NCBI GenBank assembly: GCA_013433145.1
Contig: CM024175.1
Location: 3,084,516-3,148,515, forward strand
DNA length: 64,000 bases
Reading direction: 5' to 3'
DNA from: Ascaris suum
Lineage: Eukaryota; Nematoda; Chromadorea; Rhabditida; Ascarididae
Within the stretch, counting starts at the first letter, position 1. Each line of letters starts with the position of its first letter. The translations under genes and the position numbers were made by a program. Below the pieces are notes generated by a model. It was given only the letters and a program-made list of their open reading frames with translations. It was not told where the DNA came from and did not search any database. Below are positions 25,401-36,500 of this stretch, piece by piece.

Positions 25401-27635
25401 GTTTTCGCGTACTTTTATGATGTCAATGCAATTTCGTACTATCGTTCACAAAAGTCGGCAAAATGGCTGTGACTATACTGCCGCGAAAGCTATTCCATCG
25501 CATCGAGGAAATCTATCAATCCGGAGTGTATGTTGCACTAATAGCATTATTACTACTGGTAATACATATGGGGCTAATGGAATGTTTTATAGTCATATAC
25601 GATGTTATCAGTGGAATTATGATAGATAATTGGTGCAATAATAAAATTGGATGATGCGAACAGCCGATACCATATTGCCGCATTTAGTGAACTCTAGAGA
25701 TCGATAGGCTAAAGATTCTGATTACTAAAACCTTAGAGCGCCAATAAAAAACTTCCTCGACTTTGTGAAGCAAAACATCACTGCTGAAAATAAAGTGGCA
25801 ACGGCCCCCAGATGTTCTTTTTTGGCTTCGTCGAAACAAGGTCGGCCTGCTATAATACACTTCCGGTCTCCCACGTCTCCTTTTTCCCTGCTGGAGTTAT
25901 TTTAACGGTTTTGTAATATCCGCGATCAAAAGGCTTGCTAATACTAAATGCGGATTTCGAAATCGTGACGCGTATTAAAAGAAAACTTGAAGGAATACAG
26001 TGCGTCGATTAGAGCAATCATTCCCGGCATTCTGGGGTCGAATTAAACTACGACTGTTTCACTCAGGGATAGAATTGAACTATCATTGAGCAATGAAATC
26101 TCAAGAAATGCTGGTTGCTTTTCACAAGTTGCTTCCAACAAACACACACAAAAACTTTTGTTTCTAAAAGAACTTTGCAAAATAACATTTGCCAACTGAC
26201 TACTATAAAATTCTTCTCTTTCTTGTTTCTATGATATGTACGTTTCCTTTCAAGTTGGTGCTTCGAATTTCATGAGCAAAAGGAAATACTACATGCGATA
26301 GTGTTTTTGTTTGTGCGATTACATGCAACAACAAAAAACTCTTCAGTTGTTTCTAGCATGAACTCTTGTTCAGATGCGCCCTCTGAGGTACAATGCTCAA
26401 GTGGTCATTCATTGTGTAATTTCCGTGACAGTATTGGTCATACTGTTCATTTATGTAGTGAAAGGAAATACGAACGTGAAAAAATGAAAAGAAAAAGATC
26501 GTCGCCCAACCATGCCAACGAATGAGGGGAAATGAACATTATGAGCAAAGAAATTGATTAAAAAGTTGAGGAGAAAAGGATAAAAAAGAAATGAAACAAG
26601 AGATCGCGTAAAAGCACATTTTGGCCATGAATTTTGACGATGTTTTCGCTGGCTACGGATGGATTTTCCATAGATAGCCATCCATATAGGATTTCTGTTT
26701 ATTAACCTTGAGGTGCAATAACAAACTTTGCAAATGAAGTTCTATCCTCTTAAAGCAATAGGAAGAACGAATATATTGAAAAGAGGAAAATTGCGCATCA
26801 GATCACTTTTTCGAGCGGTAAAAAAATCATCACGAAAACATCCTTTATCAACGGACGAATTTGGGTTTTTTTTTTTATTAAGCGGCTATATTCGTCTGCA
26901 AATTGTGAAGCAAAATTGAATGCCTTTGAAGAATCATCGGAAAATAGCAAATTGAATGCATATCGGAGGCAATGCCTTTGTCTAATAAAATAAAGAGATG
27001 ATAGTGGTTGCGATATTTAGATAGTTGGTATGCTCTTTAAATTGTTAGAAATGCTTTTGGCACAAAATATTGCTTCACAATACTCATTTCTGAACTCTTC
27101 TCGTACACTAAATTTCGCCGCCTTTTGTTGTATGGATTTCATATCCACTTTGCACTTCTTGGATTGACTCTCAAAAAAATCTTTGGTCTTTCAGAAGAAG
27201 GCGTGATTGTATGACGTACTTTAGCCATAGCTGAGGTAGTACTAACGCTCGCCACTAGTTTCGTCATTGGATACAGCCAACATACCTCACGTTTTCCTTG
27301 TAACAGGAGGCTTCCGTTCGTTGAATGTATCCCTTAAGCCCTGTGCGTTGTGATGAGGGAGGGTGGAGAGGGGAAAGAAATTCCAAAGTCGTTTGCAATG
27401 CGGTGTTTTTTAATTCTATAAACCTACTGAAGTACGCAGTTCTCCAATCGATTGCCGCCCGTGTTTGCATAGAAATTTATCTACGAGGATCTACTTCAAT
27501 AATTTTACTAACTTTTCTATCTTCACTGCATCGATCAAATTCTGGACATTATGCAGCTGATATTGATGATGCAAGCTCTAGAAAGAGTTTGTTCGGTTAT
27601 GCAAATGGAGAGATTAAATAATGCTAACTTCACAC
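22425..27635. other. AT-rich intergenic stretch, no supported gene
   Basis: It begins near a 16-base A run (22588-22603). Frames in this 5 kb are short. Those at 25092-25301 and 25463-25654 have one hydrophobic segment each but no splice borders or family features. I see no RNA gene. Confidence 0.4.
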
Positions 27636-27810
27636 ATAAGATGTTGTCACAGCCGCGATAATAGACAATTCCTCTTTTCGATGATGACATATCCAAAAAG
27701 AAACAATAGGCCATCGGGACACAATCTTCGTGATGTTCGGTTTCATGGACGTTCGCATGGCAGTGTATGGCGTTCAACGGTGGCAGTGATACAAGAATGA
27801 GAAACACTGA
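27636..27810 (-). CDS. Exon of a secreted cysteine-rich (Ly6-like) protein
   Basis: On the minus strand a TTTTCAG acceptor precedes the exon and a TTAT|GTGTGA donor follows it. It is open throughout and encodes a hydrophobic leader (SVFLILVSLPPLNAI), then CHANVHETEHHEDC, YCFFLDM and VYYRGCD. Leader, cysteine spacing and the RGCD motif suggest a small secreted or membrane-anchored protein of the nematode Ly6/three-finger or activin-receptor-ectodomain type. Its partner is unknown. The exon at 12790-12959 is homologous and has the same acceptor position. An ATG at 27829-27831 could be the start if the acceptor is not used. Following exons, which should carry the remaining cysteines, were not found. 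Confidence 0.45.
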
Positions 27811-29717
27811 CTGAAAACATTTATACAACATTTCTGTTATTATTCACCATCGGCGGTGAGTCCTTGTGCGTTTTTTGAGCTATTTCTAAAAGTATTGAGA
27901 CTGTTCCTGCTCCTCTCCTAGGATTTGGCGCCGTGCTCTAAACTCGCATCTCAGGATAGGTACCTCAATGAATTTATATGAGGAACAACTCAATTTTTCT
28001 CTGCCTGGATGCTATGTGGTGTTTTTACGAATCCCAATGAGAGCAATCGACCAGGTTTTTAGAGACTGATATTTAGAACGTCCCCCCCCCTCCTCCCAAA
28101 CCAATCTGTCAAGGATGAGGTTTTTGAGAAAAATAAAGCATCATGGTAACCCAATTTACAAACTCTTCTTCTTTCAAGGGAACGAACACAGTTGATTATC
28201 GACTGTCGTCTGTGCATCAGAAATGATTTCCCAGTGAGTCAATGTCAATCCAAAGAATTGCCTGTGCGTCAAATTTTTCCTCTTAGGTCTACGGTCACAG
28301 TATGTGCACACCGTGTTGCAGGTCTGAAAATTTAAAAGCACAGTATGAAAAATAGTGTAACCAGTGGAAACTGACATAATTTATTCAAATTCAGAAGGAT
28401 TTCTTTAGGGGAAATTCTCCAAGTCCAAATAATTAATATTAGCATTCATGTGGTTGTTGATTTGTTTCGGTCATGGGGTTGATTCACTTAAGCCACAGTT
28501 TAGTTTGACCACAAGATCCTTTTACGAAGAAAACAGCGAAACTTTGCATAAAAATCTATCAGGCATAAATATTTTCAAGCATATGCTTTTTCAAGAGCAT
28601 TTTCAAGAGTCAAATAAATAAAAGTGGAAAAATACTGTGTTATATGGATTCGATATCTTAACTGCTTGAGAAAATACAGTCACATTTTTAAATAATGCAA
28701 GCATATGCTTCATCAAGCTTTACCATAAGATGACATTTCCCATATACGTTTGGAAGCAACGTAAAACCTCCATAAGATGCTCCAAAGAGGACAAAAAGTA
28801 CACTATAAGCAGTCTAAACAGTGTTCGTCTCACAGTATGAAAGAAGAAATAAACATAACCTGAATACCTTTATAGCCTGAACGATGGAGAGTAGACAGTA
28901 CATCCTTGAATGAACGTCGAAGAGAAAATGATTCGAGAGTCACGAAAAAAAACGCCATAATTAGCGATTCCGTAGCTGTGAATCTTGCCTAATTTAGAAG
29001 GTAAATAATTTAAGAAATATTCAAGAATGGAAGCAATTTTTAAATAGCCGACAAAATCTGGTTTTTTTTTTCAAAAGCTAAAGGCGTTTATTTAAAATAA
29101 TGGTTGCGAATCAAACTATCGACAAAATAACATTGCTACGACTATTATCGAAAATATTTTTGAATGGAATGACAAAAAGCCATCATCTCATAATTGTTGA
29201 CAGTATCAAGCAGGCTGCTACTATTGCAGGATTGCATTCAGCGAATATTCTAAAAAAGGTGTTCTAACTCTTGAACAACAGGATAGCTGCCCAGACATTA
29301 CTAAGTCATTGATTGTACGCTAAATCTGTTCACCATCGCTTTCCTTTCCCGTCGTCTTTTATGTCGTATTGCTTCACAGCGAAATGCCAGATGCAGATGC
29401 GCTCCCGTTGCTCCTTTGCGTACTTTATGAACGACAGGGAAGATTGTGACTGGCTCTCCACACTGATTTATTCACATATTTGTCAAGTTCACCTCATTTT
29501 TTTCCAGCCCGTTCAAATATGTGCCTTTCATTAACACAACGAGCTCCTTCATTTATGCACCCATCTCACGCAACCATTTTTTCCATTGGTTCATATAAAA
29601 CGGGATTCCTTCTAGCAACATGTCATTGCATTTTTCGAACAACGAGGTAATGAAGGTCATAAATTGCAAAACAGCTCAAGAAAGGAACCGTGACGGATCC
29701 CAACTGCTGGACCCTGC
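27811..29717. other. AT-rich stretch with two identical 12-bp palindromes
   Basis: No gene is supported. The 12-base perfect palindrome AAGCATATGCTT occurs at 28577-28588 and 28699-28710, each preceded by C. A minus-strand frame at 28174-28377 follows a possible acceptor but has no recognisable features. Confidence 0.4.
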
Positions 29718-29787
29718 TTCCCATGCGGGAATCGAACCCGGGCCGCGTGGGTGAAAGCCACGAATCCTAGCCACTAGACCACATGGA
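29718..29787 (-). tRNA. tRNA-Glu(TTC), two bases short
   Basis: Read on the minus strand, this gives a near-complete tRNA-Glu: D arm GGTCTAGTGGCTAGGATT, anticodon loop CTTTCAC with anticodon TTC, and T arm CCCGGGTTCGATTCCCG. The acceptor strand TCCATG lacks one C against the partner CATGGGA, and the T stem to acceptor junction lacks one G. Both gaps fall in short homopolymers, so the gene may be intact in the animal. Box A and box B are present. Confidence 0.6.
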
Positions 29788-29902
29788 TTCGGTTTTACGA
29801 GTATGTCAATGAGGTTTTCGGGAAGAAGAGGTAATCAATGTTCGTACACTGGAAAACCGTGGAGAAAAGACATTGTTAAGAGGTCCTGCTGCTGGACGTT
29901 CT

Positions 29903-29969
29903 TCCCATGCGGGAATCGAAGACCCCGTATGAGTGAAAGCCACGAAACCTAGCCACTAGACCATCTAGA
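29903..29969 (-). pseudogene. Decayed tRNA-Glu
   Basis: A second tRNA-Glu-like unit about 184 bases from the first. The D arm (GGTCTAGTGGCTAGG), the TTC anticodon loop and the CATGGGA 3' acceptor strand can still be read, but the 5' acceptor strand does not pair, the anticodon stem is mismatched, and the T arm has lost its stem. Flanks resemble those of the neighbouring copies, so it is part of a decaying tandem repeat. Confidence 0.6.
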
Positions 29970-30082
29970 TTGCGCACTAGAAAAATGTCATTGAGTTTTT
30001 CCGAAGGAAGATATCAGCAAGCTCACAAAGCGGAGAATCTTGCAGGAAAAGACATTCTTAAACGAGTATTGCAGTTATATCG

Positions 30083-30152
30083 TCCTTCCGATGCTAGGAA
30101 TCGAACCCCAGCCAACGTGGGTGAGAGCCCACGAAAGTCCGGCACACTGCAT
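30083..30152 (-). pseudogene. Decayed tRNA-Glu-like sequence, CTC anticodon
   Basis: Third unit of the series. On the minus strand a strong anticodon arm, CGTGGG-CTCTCAC-CCACG, with anticodon CTC and a GGTTCGATTCC box B remain. The D arm and acceptor stem are lost. It ends within about 10 bases of the left end of the transposon at 30160. Confidence 0.45.
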
Positions 30153-30779
30153 TAACGATGGTGCCCCATTGCGAACCGCGAACGGAGCTGCGCTCGTGCA
30201 CCACATTGCCTATGCATCAATACCGTACTCTGCATCCAGCACCATAACAACAATAACGACAATAGCAACACAAAAACTGTAACAAGCATGCGGCAACAGT
30301 CGGGATTTTGGAGCCGATCGGCGGTTTCAAGCAGGCAAGGGAATTCGGCGTTTTTGGTTATGGCGGAAGAGGATCGGAGATGTAGGACTCGAAATTCGCT
30401 TCCGACGTCCTTAGCATTCAATTGATCATCCGCTTAGCGTGGCTCCATAGCCCGTTGATGGTGTTCATATAGATGCGGAGGGGCTCACCCTTGTGCTTAA
30501 CCGTGTGAGGGAAATTTCTGCTGTGGTTCATGCAACAAGCATTTAGTGTGTATTCCTGCAGATGTTACATGGATGACACGTCTGGAAAATCCCGACTCAC
30601 TAGGCCCAACTACACTTCAAACGAGAACATCCAACGGCGCATCCCGAAATCTTCAGCGGTAGCATGAACAAGTTAGTGTTGTGAAGGCTCAGTGATGAGC
30701 GTCAGCATGTATATGTTGTTGAACATCAGCACCCATCCTATACAAAGGATAATAGCGAAAGTGGTTTTTACGGTGTGAG

Positions 30780-32080
30780 GGGTCGTGGCATTGCAGTGAA
30801 CGTTTCTACTGCACAACGCTGGTGCTTAAAGAAAAAGAAAACTGTGCGTGAAGAATAGGGTTCGCCTGTTCCTTGGTACCTTTGGCAATTTCCACATAGA
30901 AGCCGTTTTTCGATGCTACCGCCTAATACTAAATTATCACGTTGAGCATGATCAACGACAACGAAAAGAAACTCATGTATGATGGGGATACCCAAGGGCT
31001 GACAATCCGTTATAAGCGGCCCACATATCGATATTACGATAGTGCCTGGCCGGGAGCCATCGAGAAATCAACGCCTCTTGGTCGCTCTCGTCCTGTCTGG
31101 CACTTTGAAGAGAACTGCATTGGCGATCCCTCTTTCCACAGCACCAAACATCCATGTGTGTTCTCGCACCTACAACAAACGCACTTTACACACGCATGCA
31201 CTGAACGGAGGCGATAACACCGAAACGTGTGGAAGAACTCCAGCATCATCTTCTGGTGAAATTTACGTGTAGAGGAAAATAAAGGAGCTTGCAAGAGAGA
31301 TAGGTATAAGGCATATCCCGCGCCGCGAATGTACCTGAACCTGCAGAACACTGATTCGTCTACCTGTCCACTTTACCGGACCCCAAGTGGTGTCCTGCAA
31401 AAATGAATACTTCAGAAGCGTCATGTAGTGCTGCTGCCGGTTGCGACATTCGAAACGGAAGTGTTTGAATAATGTGCTCATACGTTGCACGACACTAGCC
31501 AGGGGATGCCATCACTAGTAACAACAACAAATGTATGCGTTGATTGTCAAGGATATAAAACTCTGACGTACCTGTACCTGCCTCCTCTCCACGTAATAGG
31601 CGCATATTTTCCCGTATGAACATCTCCCAGTCCACAGCGGTATGCTCAGCGATGCCCGTGGAGAAGCGGATGTTGTCTTTGGCGCACGCTGCGACGACAA
31701 GAACATCACCGATTGCACTGTCGCTATTGGCAGCCGCGACCTGTCGAAAACACTTCCGCGGGCGAATCGAAACGACGGCGCACGGGACCTTCTTCTTCTT
31801 TGCACGCAGCCTCTGTCGTCGTCGTGGCTCTGGCGCGGTCTTCATGCAGCGCCACTGCAACGATATGACATCATTCATCCAAAACAGACGATCACTCACA
31901 GTTCAACAAAGTGGACTGTATTACTCACCTCCATGGTATCGGAGCACTTGCATTTCCAGATCTTCATCCACGCACCGCATTTTGCGCAGCTCCGCTCGTT
32001 GGCAATGAGCCGATAACCTGTTGCAAACTCCACTGCCGAAGCGGCATCGCCGGACAACTGGGACATCTGGAAGTAGGCGA
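30780..32080 (-). pseudogene. ISXO2-like (IS1595/Merlin) transposase, broken
   Basis: From the N-terminal side on the minus strand: CAKCGAWMKIWKCKCSD (zinc ribbon, about 31960-32010); QWRCMK and a long segment ending GIAEHTAVDWEMFIRENMRL (31600-31860), which matches the helix-turn-helix-like region of this family; an arginine/proline segment GRERPRG near 31080; and DMWAAYNGLSALGYPHHT near 30970-31030, followed by FVDHAQRD near 30940. The aspartate in DMWAAYN is a catalytic residue in this family. At least four frame changes separate these blocks, so no transposase can be made from this copy as given. Confidence 0.6.
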
Positions 32081-32229
32081 TGTCCATCTTCCTCAGTGCA
32101 CCCTGCACGCTCCCCACGGTTACAATCACGCAGGGTTGACAATGGTTAAGCGGCTCATGATCCCGAATGTGGCAGAGCCGTTTCGAGAAAGCTATATATG
32201 GCTCATGTCCCGTTGTAGACCCGCAAATC

Positions 32230-32620
32230 CGCGAAAGTTTTTATCTATTTTCGCGCGCACTGCACTATCCTGCACTTTTTTGCCCTTTTCAAATTTAAAG
32301 TGCAAAGCAATGAAAGTTTTATGCAAGTTTTATCTGTATTCGCGCGCACCGCAGTTTTGTCTGTTTTTGTGCACATTGCACTGTCTTCCCAAAATCGCAT
32401 ATTTCTATTACAACCCAGCAATTTCACTTTGCCAAAAAAAGCATGTTTCTATTACAAGTTTTCGAGTTCCTGCGATTGCGCCACTTCAAGATTGCAGAGA
32501 ACGATGGGCATCTGCAAGTGCATTTCCACTCCATCAATTGAGCTGAAATTTTGCAGAGGGACATTACTTGACATTCTGAGTTCCAACGAGTGCAAAAAAT
32601 CGTATGTTTCTATTACATGG
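32230..32620. repeat. Internal short repeats of the transposon
   Basis: TTTCTATTACA occurs three times (32402, 32446 and 32607), the last two followed by GTTTTCGAGTT-like sequence. A second motif, TCGCGCGCAC or a one-base variant, occurs at about 32250 and 32340, each preceded by TTTTATCT. Such repeats near one end of a DNA transposon may be transposase binding sites, but that is inference. Confidence 0.4.
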
Positions 32621-32746
32621 TTTTCGAGTTGTTGGTGAGAGATGCGTTATTATTCGCACGCCAGAGTGCAGAATATTGGTAGTGATGCGTACGCAGGTGG
32701 ATGCACGAGCTCAGCTCCGTTCGCGGGTCGCAACTGGAGTGCCACC

Positions 32747-33490
32747 TATTCATTCTTCCTTGAGCGCGGTGGTTGCACAACGCTAAAAAACTGTATTAGT
32801 AAACTAGCCGTATTTCGACTCGTCGTTTGCGGTTTTTTATTGAACCTGTGACATTCAAAACCTCATGTATTTAAGCTCTGGTGAAAATATGTCGGCCACT
32901 CTGCAATTCGTGTCAGCGGCACCTCATAATGAATAATGAAATTAGAAAATTTTTGATCTTATCATATGAAGGAATTTAATAGATAATTTAATGCATTTTT
33001 AATATGCCTGTCTACACTTTGAAAATCTCGTCTTATTCTGTATTTCTAGGTTTGGAGATCATCCATATCCAATTCTACTTCTTTAATTGTATGTTAACAA
33101 AATTATGTTTGTAAAAAAGTTTTGGTTTTCTCAGGATATTGTTGATTTTGACAAAGTTTCAGCGCTGTCTGAAATGTGTTGTTTCATCTTCAAAAATTTT
33201 ACTTCTTTAGGATATATTACCATATTTACTGCTATACTTTTCATTCAAGCATGACTTTCGTCAGTGTCACTTGCTTAGAAGTATGTGCGCTCTCTTCTCT
33301 ATCTCTCTTCCGTACGTGCCGTTATAGCATAGTTTTGTGCGTTGTTTCGCATCCCTGACGCGAGTGGGGAATATTTGTTGCTTTTAGGTTGTTGTGTTTT
33401 GTTTTCTTTCATATTAGTTGCTTTGTGTGTCTGTTGGATTTTGAACAATGTCAGTGTTTTTTTCTTCATTATTCGCAACAATAACTTCTG
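32747..33490. other. Intergenic stretch upstream of KIN17
   Basis: AT-rich DNA with no supported gene. Any KIN17 promoter should lie here, but I see no convincing core element. Confidence 0.35.
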
Positions 33491-33496
33491 TTTCAG
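33485..33496 (+). promoter_or_regulatory. Probable trans-splice acceptor before KIN17
   Basis: TTCTGTTTCAG ends nine bases before the ATG at 33506, with no in-frame coding upstream. In nematodes an acceptor this close to the first codon usually receives a spliced leader. This is inference from position. Confidence 0.45.
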
Positions 33497-33505
33497 TTAC
33501 GAAGA

Positions 33506-36500
33506 ATGGGCAAGTAAGAGAAAGGGTACCCGAAGAAATCGCAACCGATGCAAATCGAAGGCCTTCAGAAACTGCGATGGTTACGGTTTTTTTGATTATG
33601 ATTCTAGCAAACTGCAATACTGACAAAATCACTAGATAGTTTACATTTTCACCCAGAACCAGGGGATGTGTGCCAGAGCTATCATGATGCTTTTTTTCGG
33701 ACCTCCTCTCATCCAGGGTGGCCTTCATTGGTCTCGATACACTAGCCCTAAAAGTTCAGTTAGACTGATGTGGAATGTTGGAATAGGACTTGAATAAGCC
33801 TTGATGTATCCAAACTCACGCAGCAGAACTCCTTTTGAAGTCGATGGATGGAGTGGAAATTGTTGTAAACAACGAGCATAGTATAAATTTAGGGCCATGA
33901 AGTTTCCTTATTCTTGCCTCCGTACTCTTGGGTTGAACTTATCGTGCAGAAAGAAACTCACACAAACAGGTATGAACATCAAGTCTTTAATATTTTTTGC
34001 ATAAAGAATTTGCAGAACAGCTCTAAAAGCATCGGTTCTTGCGTAGGGTGTTTATTATAGCAGTATTTCTTTCCAGTGGTATATCAGAGATAGGTCACGT
34101 TCATGCCGTCAAAATTGCGCGTAAAAGTGATCTTTTTACGAGCAGGCTGGATGAATTGTTCAGCAATATACGCGAGACGCTATCATGTTAATGATTCAGG
34201 TGAGAGAAAACTTGAAAAACAACACACAACGTTAGGGCAAGTAGACGTTGCAAACAAAGTCACTCCGTTAAACGAAATCGGGATCTTATAAACACAAATT
34301 TTGCGATATTTCATAGGGATTTTTGAAAATAAGCAATTAAAGCTAAAAGGCTAGAAAATTTTTAGAGTTGCCAAGTGGAAATATGCAGTTAATTAGCTTT
34401 ATCACGCTTTGCAACCAACATCATTGGGAATACAGCATTCGTACGTAATTCTCTTTCGATTTTCCACCGCTTTTTCATTACATTATATGTTATTTTCTTT
34501 GTTTGGTTTTCTTGCTCTCACAATTTTTGTTTTACTAATTTGATCGAGAAAGTAATCAGCTCAGCTTTTATTTGCTTTTTTTTTTTTGTAAACTTGAAAG
34601 GACGGTAATCACTCATGTCAGGCGTTCCATATTTTACATGTTGACTATAGCATTCGTTATAGGTTTTGTCAAATGTGTCAGAAGCAGTGTCGAGATCAGA
34701 ATGGTTTCAAATGTCATCTAATGAGTGAAGCTCATCAACGACAATTATTACTCTTCGCTGAGAATCCATTACATATTTGAAAGAGTATAGCGAGCAATTC
34801 GAGAAGGCTTTCTTACCGTTAGTTTTACATTTACTTTCATTTCCCACTTTTTTGCCCTTTTCAAATACCTTATTTTTTTTACGATTTGAATTTTGCAACG
34901 TCGAGGTAGTGATGAAATGTTTAATTTCTGTTTTAGTAATTTTAGTCGTACATAAGGTAAATTTTATTGAATTTATTCATTTGTTGCTTTGTACTCCGTT
35001 GACTGCTGTTGACTGCTTTTTTTCACGAGTGTTTTCATGAAGTTAAACACTATGCTGCTACGCACGCAACGCTTCTAATATTTATTGCCTTGACAGAAAC
35101 GTTCTTACCACATAGATGCCTGTTATTTTAGAACGTGCATTGATGAAGCATTGTGTTAGTTGAGTTCAGTTGTTTTGTGGTGATGGCTGGATGAGAGAAC
35201 ACTGTTATGGCAACAGTTAGGTAATAGATATTGGAATCTACAGTGATTTTTGACGTATGACGCCGAAGCGACACTGTTTTGTGAAAAAATGACAGCATAT
35301 AGTTGTCTCCAATTTTCATTCAGTTTTTTTGACTACTTTTGCTCAGCTTTATATTTTCTTTTTTCAGCAATAGCTGCAGGTGGGGATGAGGAAAAGATAC
35401 TTAAAAACCCCTATAGCGCAACTTGTGCCAGAGGATTTGTGCTGAGGTTTCCTTTCCTTTCCTTGCGCGATTAAGAGAAAGACCAGCTTCTGCTTACCTC
35501 CATTTCCTTGGAGAAGATTCCCGGTTTTTAATCAAGGTTCAATTAACGTGAGAAAAAAAACGTGACCTAATCAGAGTGCTTTTTTATTCGACGGTACCCA
35601 CTGCGCGGCATGTTTGAGATTATAAAATTTCTTTGGAAAGTTGCAGAGTGGCATAGTAGTCAGGTTTTGCCTGGCAACAGGAGTGAGGGAGGTCACAAAG
35701 TATGGGAATAAAAAGGTTTCCGAAAGAATGAAAAGAAATTATTCCTTTTTCACAATAAAGGGGCGAACGCAGCCGTTCTGTCAGTAAATGAATGGATCCG
35801 AACTTCACCAACGATTGAACTAGTAAACATTGCTTAGGGTAGTGGCTGCCTTATTCTGTGGATAGCTAAAATGTCAGCGTCGACTGTTGTTCTGGTGACT
35901 TAGTGACTTTACATTCCAAAGAGTTTCTTGTTGAGCGCGACCTCCAACAAATGCCATGCAGGTTCAGACCGCTTGAACAGGTCACAGCGTCTGTGGACCT
36001 CCTTGCCATCCACAGAATATACTGCTTGCGGAAGTTGTTTGCGAAAATGCCGTTAGTAACTGGGATTTTCCGTTCCTTCATTAACCAGTTTGACTTTCGT
36101 CATTGCTGCAGCTGTTCTACCTCGTCTAGTACATGGGTATCTTCTATCTTCGCACCCAAGCGAAACCTCAGTGCCTAGGCAGATGATACAACATTTGAAT
36201 CCTTGAAGGTCTTGACTGCTTTGGCCAGGAGCGGTCGTTCTCATGCGCCAATTGAGCAAAAGACATGTGATATCCGACAGGACAAGCTTGCTCAATATAT
36301 CCGTTTCATGATGAGCGTGCTGTTACGCAAGGTTGCATCAGAGTGTTTGGATGATTCTGTTTAATAATAGTGCAGTTAATATATTGATTTCAAAGGTGCT
36401 GCGAAATACGTTTGGAACGAAGCGTGTTCGGGCAAATGAGGTTTATCAAGAGTACATCAGAGACAAGATGCATGTTCACATGAACTCGACAACTTGGCAT

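Larger units (their letters stand above)
30160..32746 (-). mobile_element. Merlin/IS1595-type DNA transposon, degenerate
   Basis: The two ends are inverted repeats of roughly 80-90 bases: the left begins GGTGCCCCATTGCGAACCG and the right, reverse-complemented, begins GGTGGCACTCCAGTTGCGAC; both share CGCGAACGGAGCTG and CTCGTGCA. Inside, on the minus strand, is a broken transposase with a zinc-ribbon start and a D-M-W-A-A-Y-N motif typical of the ISXO2-like (DDE_Tnp_IS1595) domain. No clear target-site duplication is visible. The right third (32230-32620) is non-coding with short internal repeats. Confidence 0.65.

Noticed and set aside
28174..28377. Minus-strand frame after a TTTTCAG-like acceptor, with a CNTVCTYC segment
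   Set aside because: Considered as an upstream exon of the Ly6-like gene, but it has no leader, no matching motif and no clear donor.
36053..36295. Minus-strand frames inside KIN17 intron 2
   Set aside because: Cysteine-containing but overlapping in two phases with no recognisable domain; noted only as a compositional anomaly.
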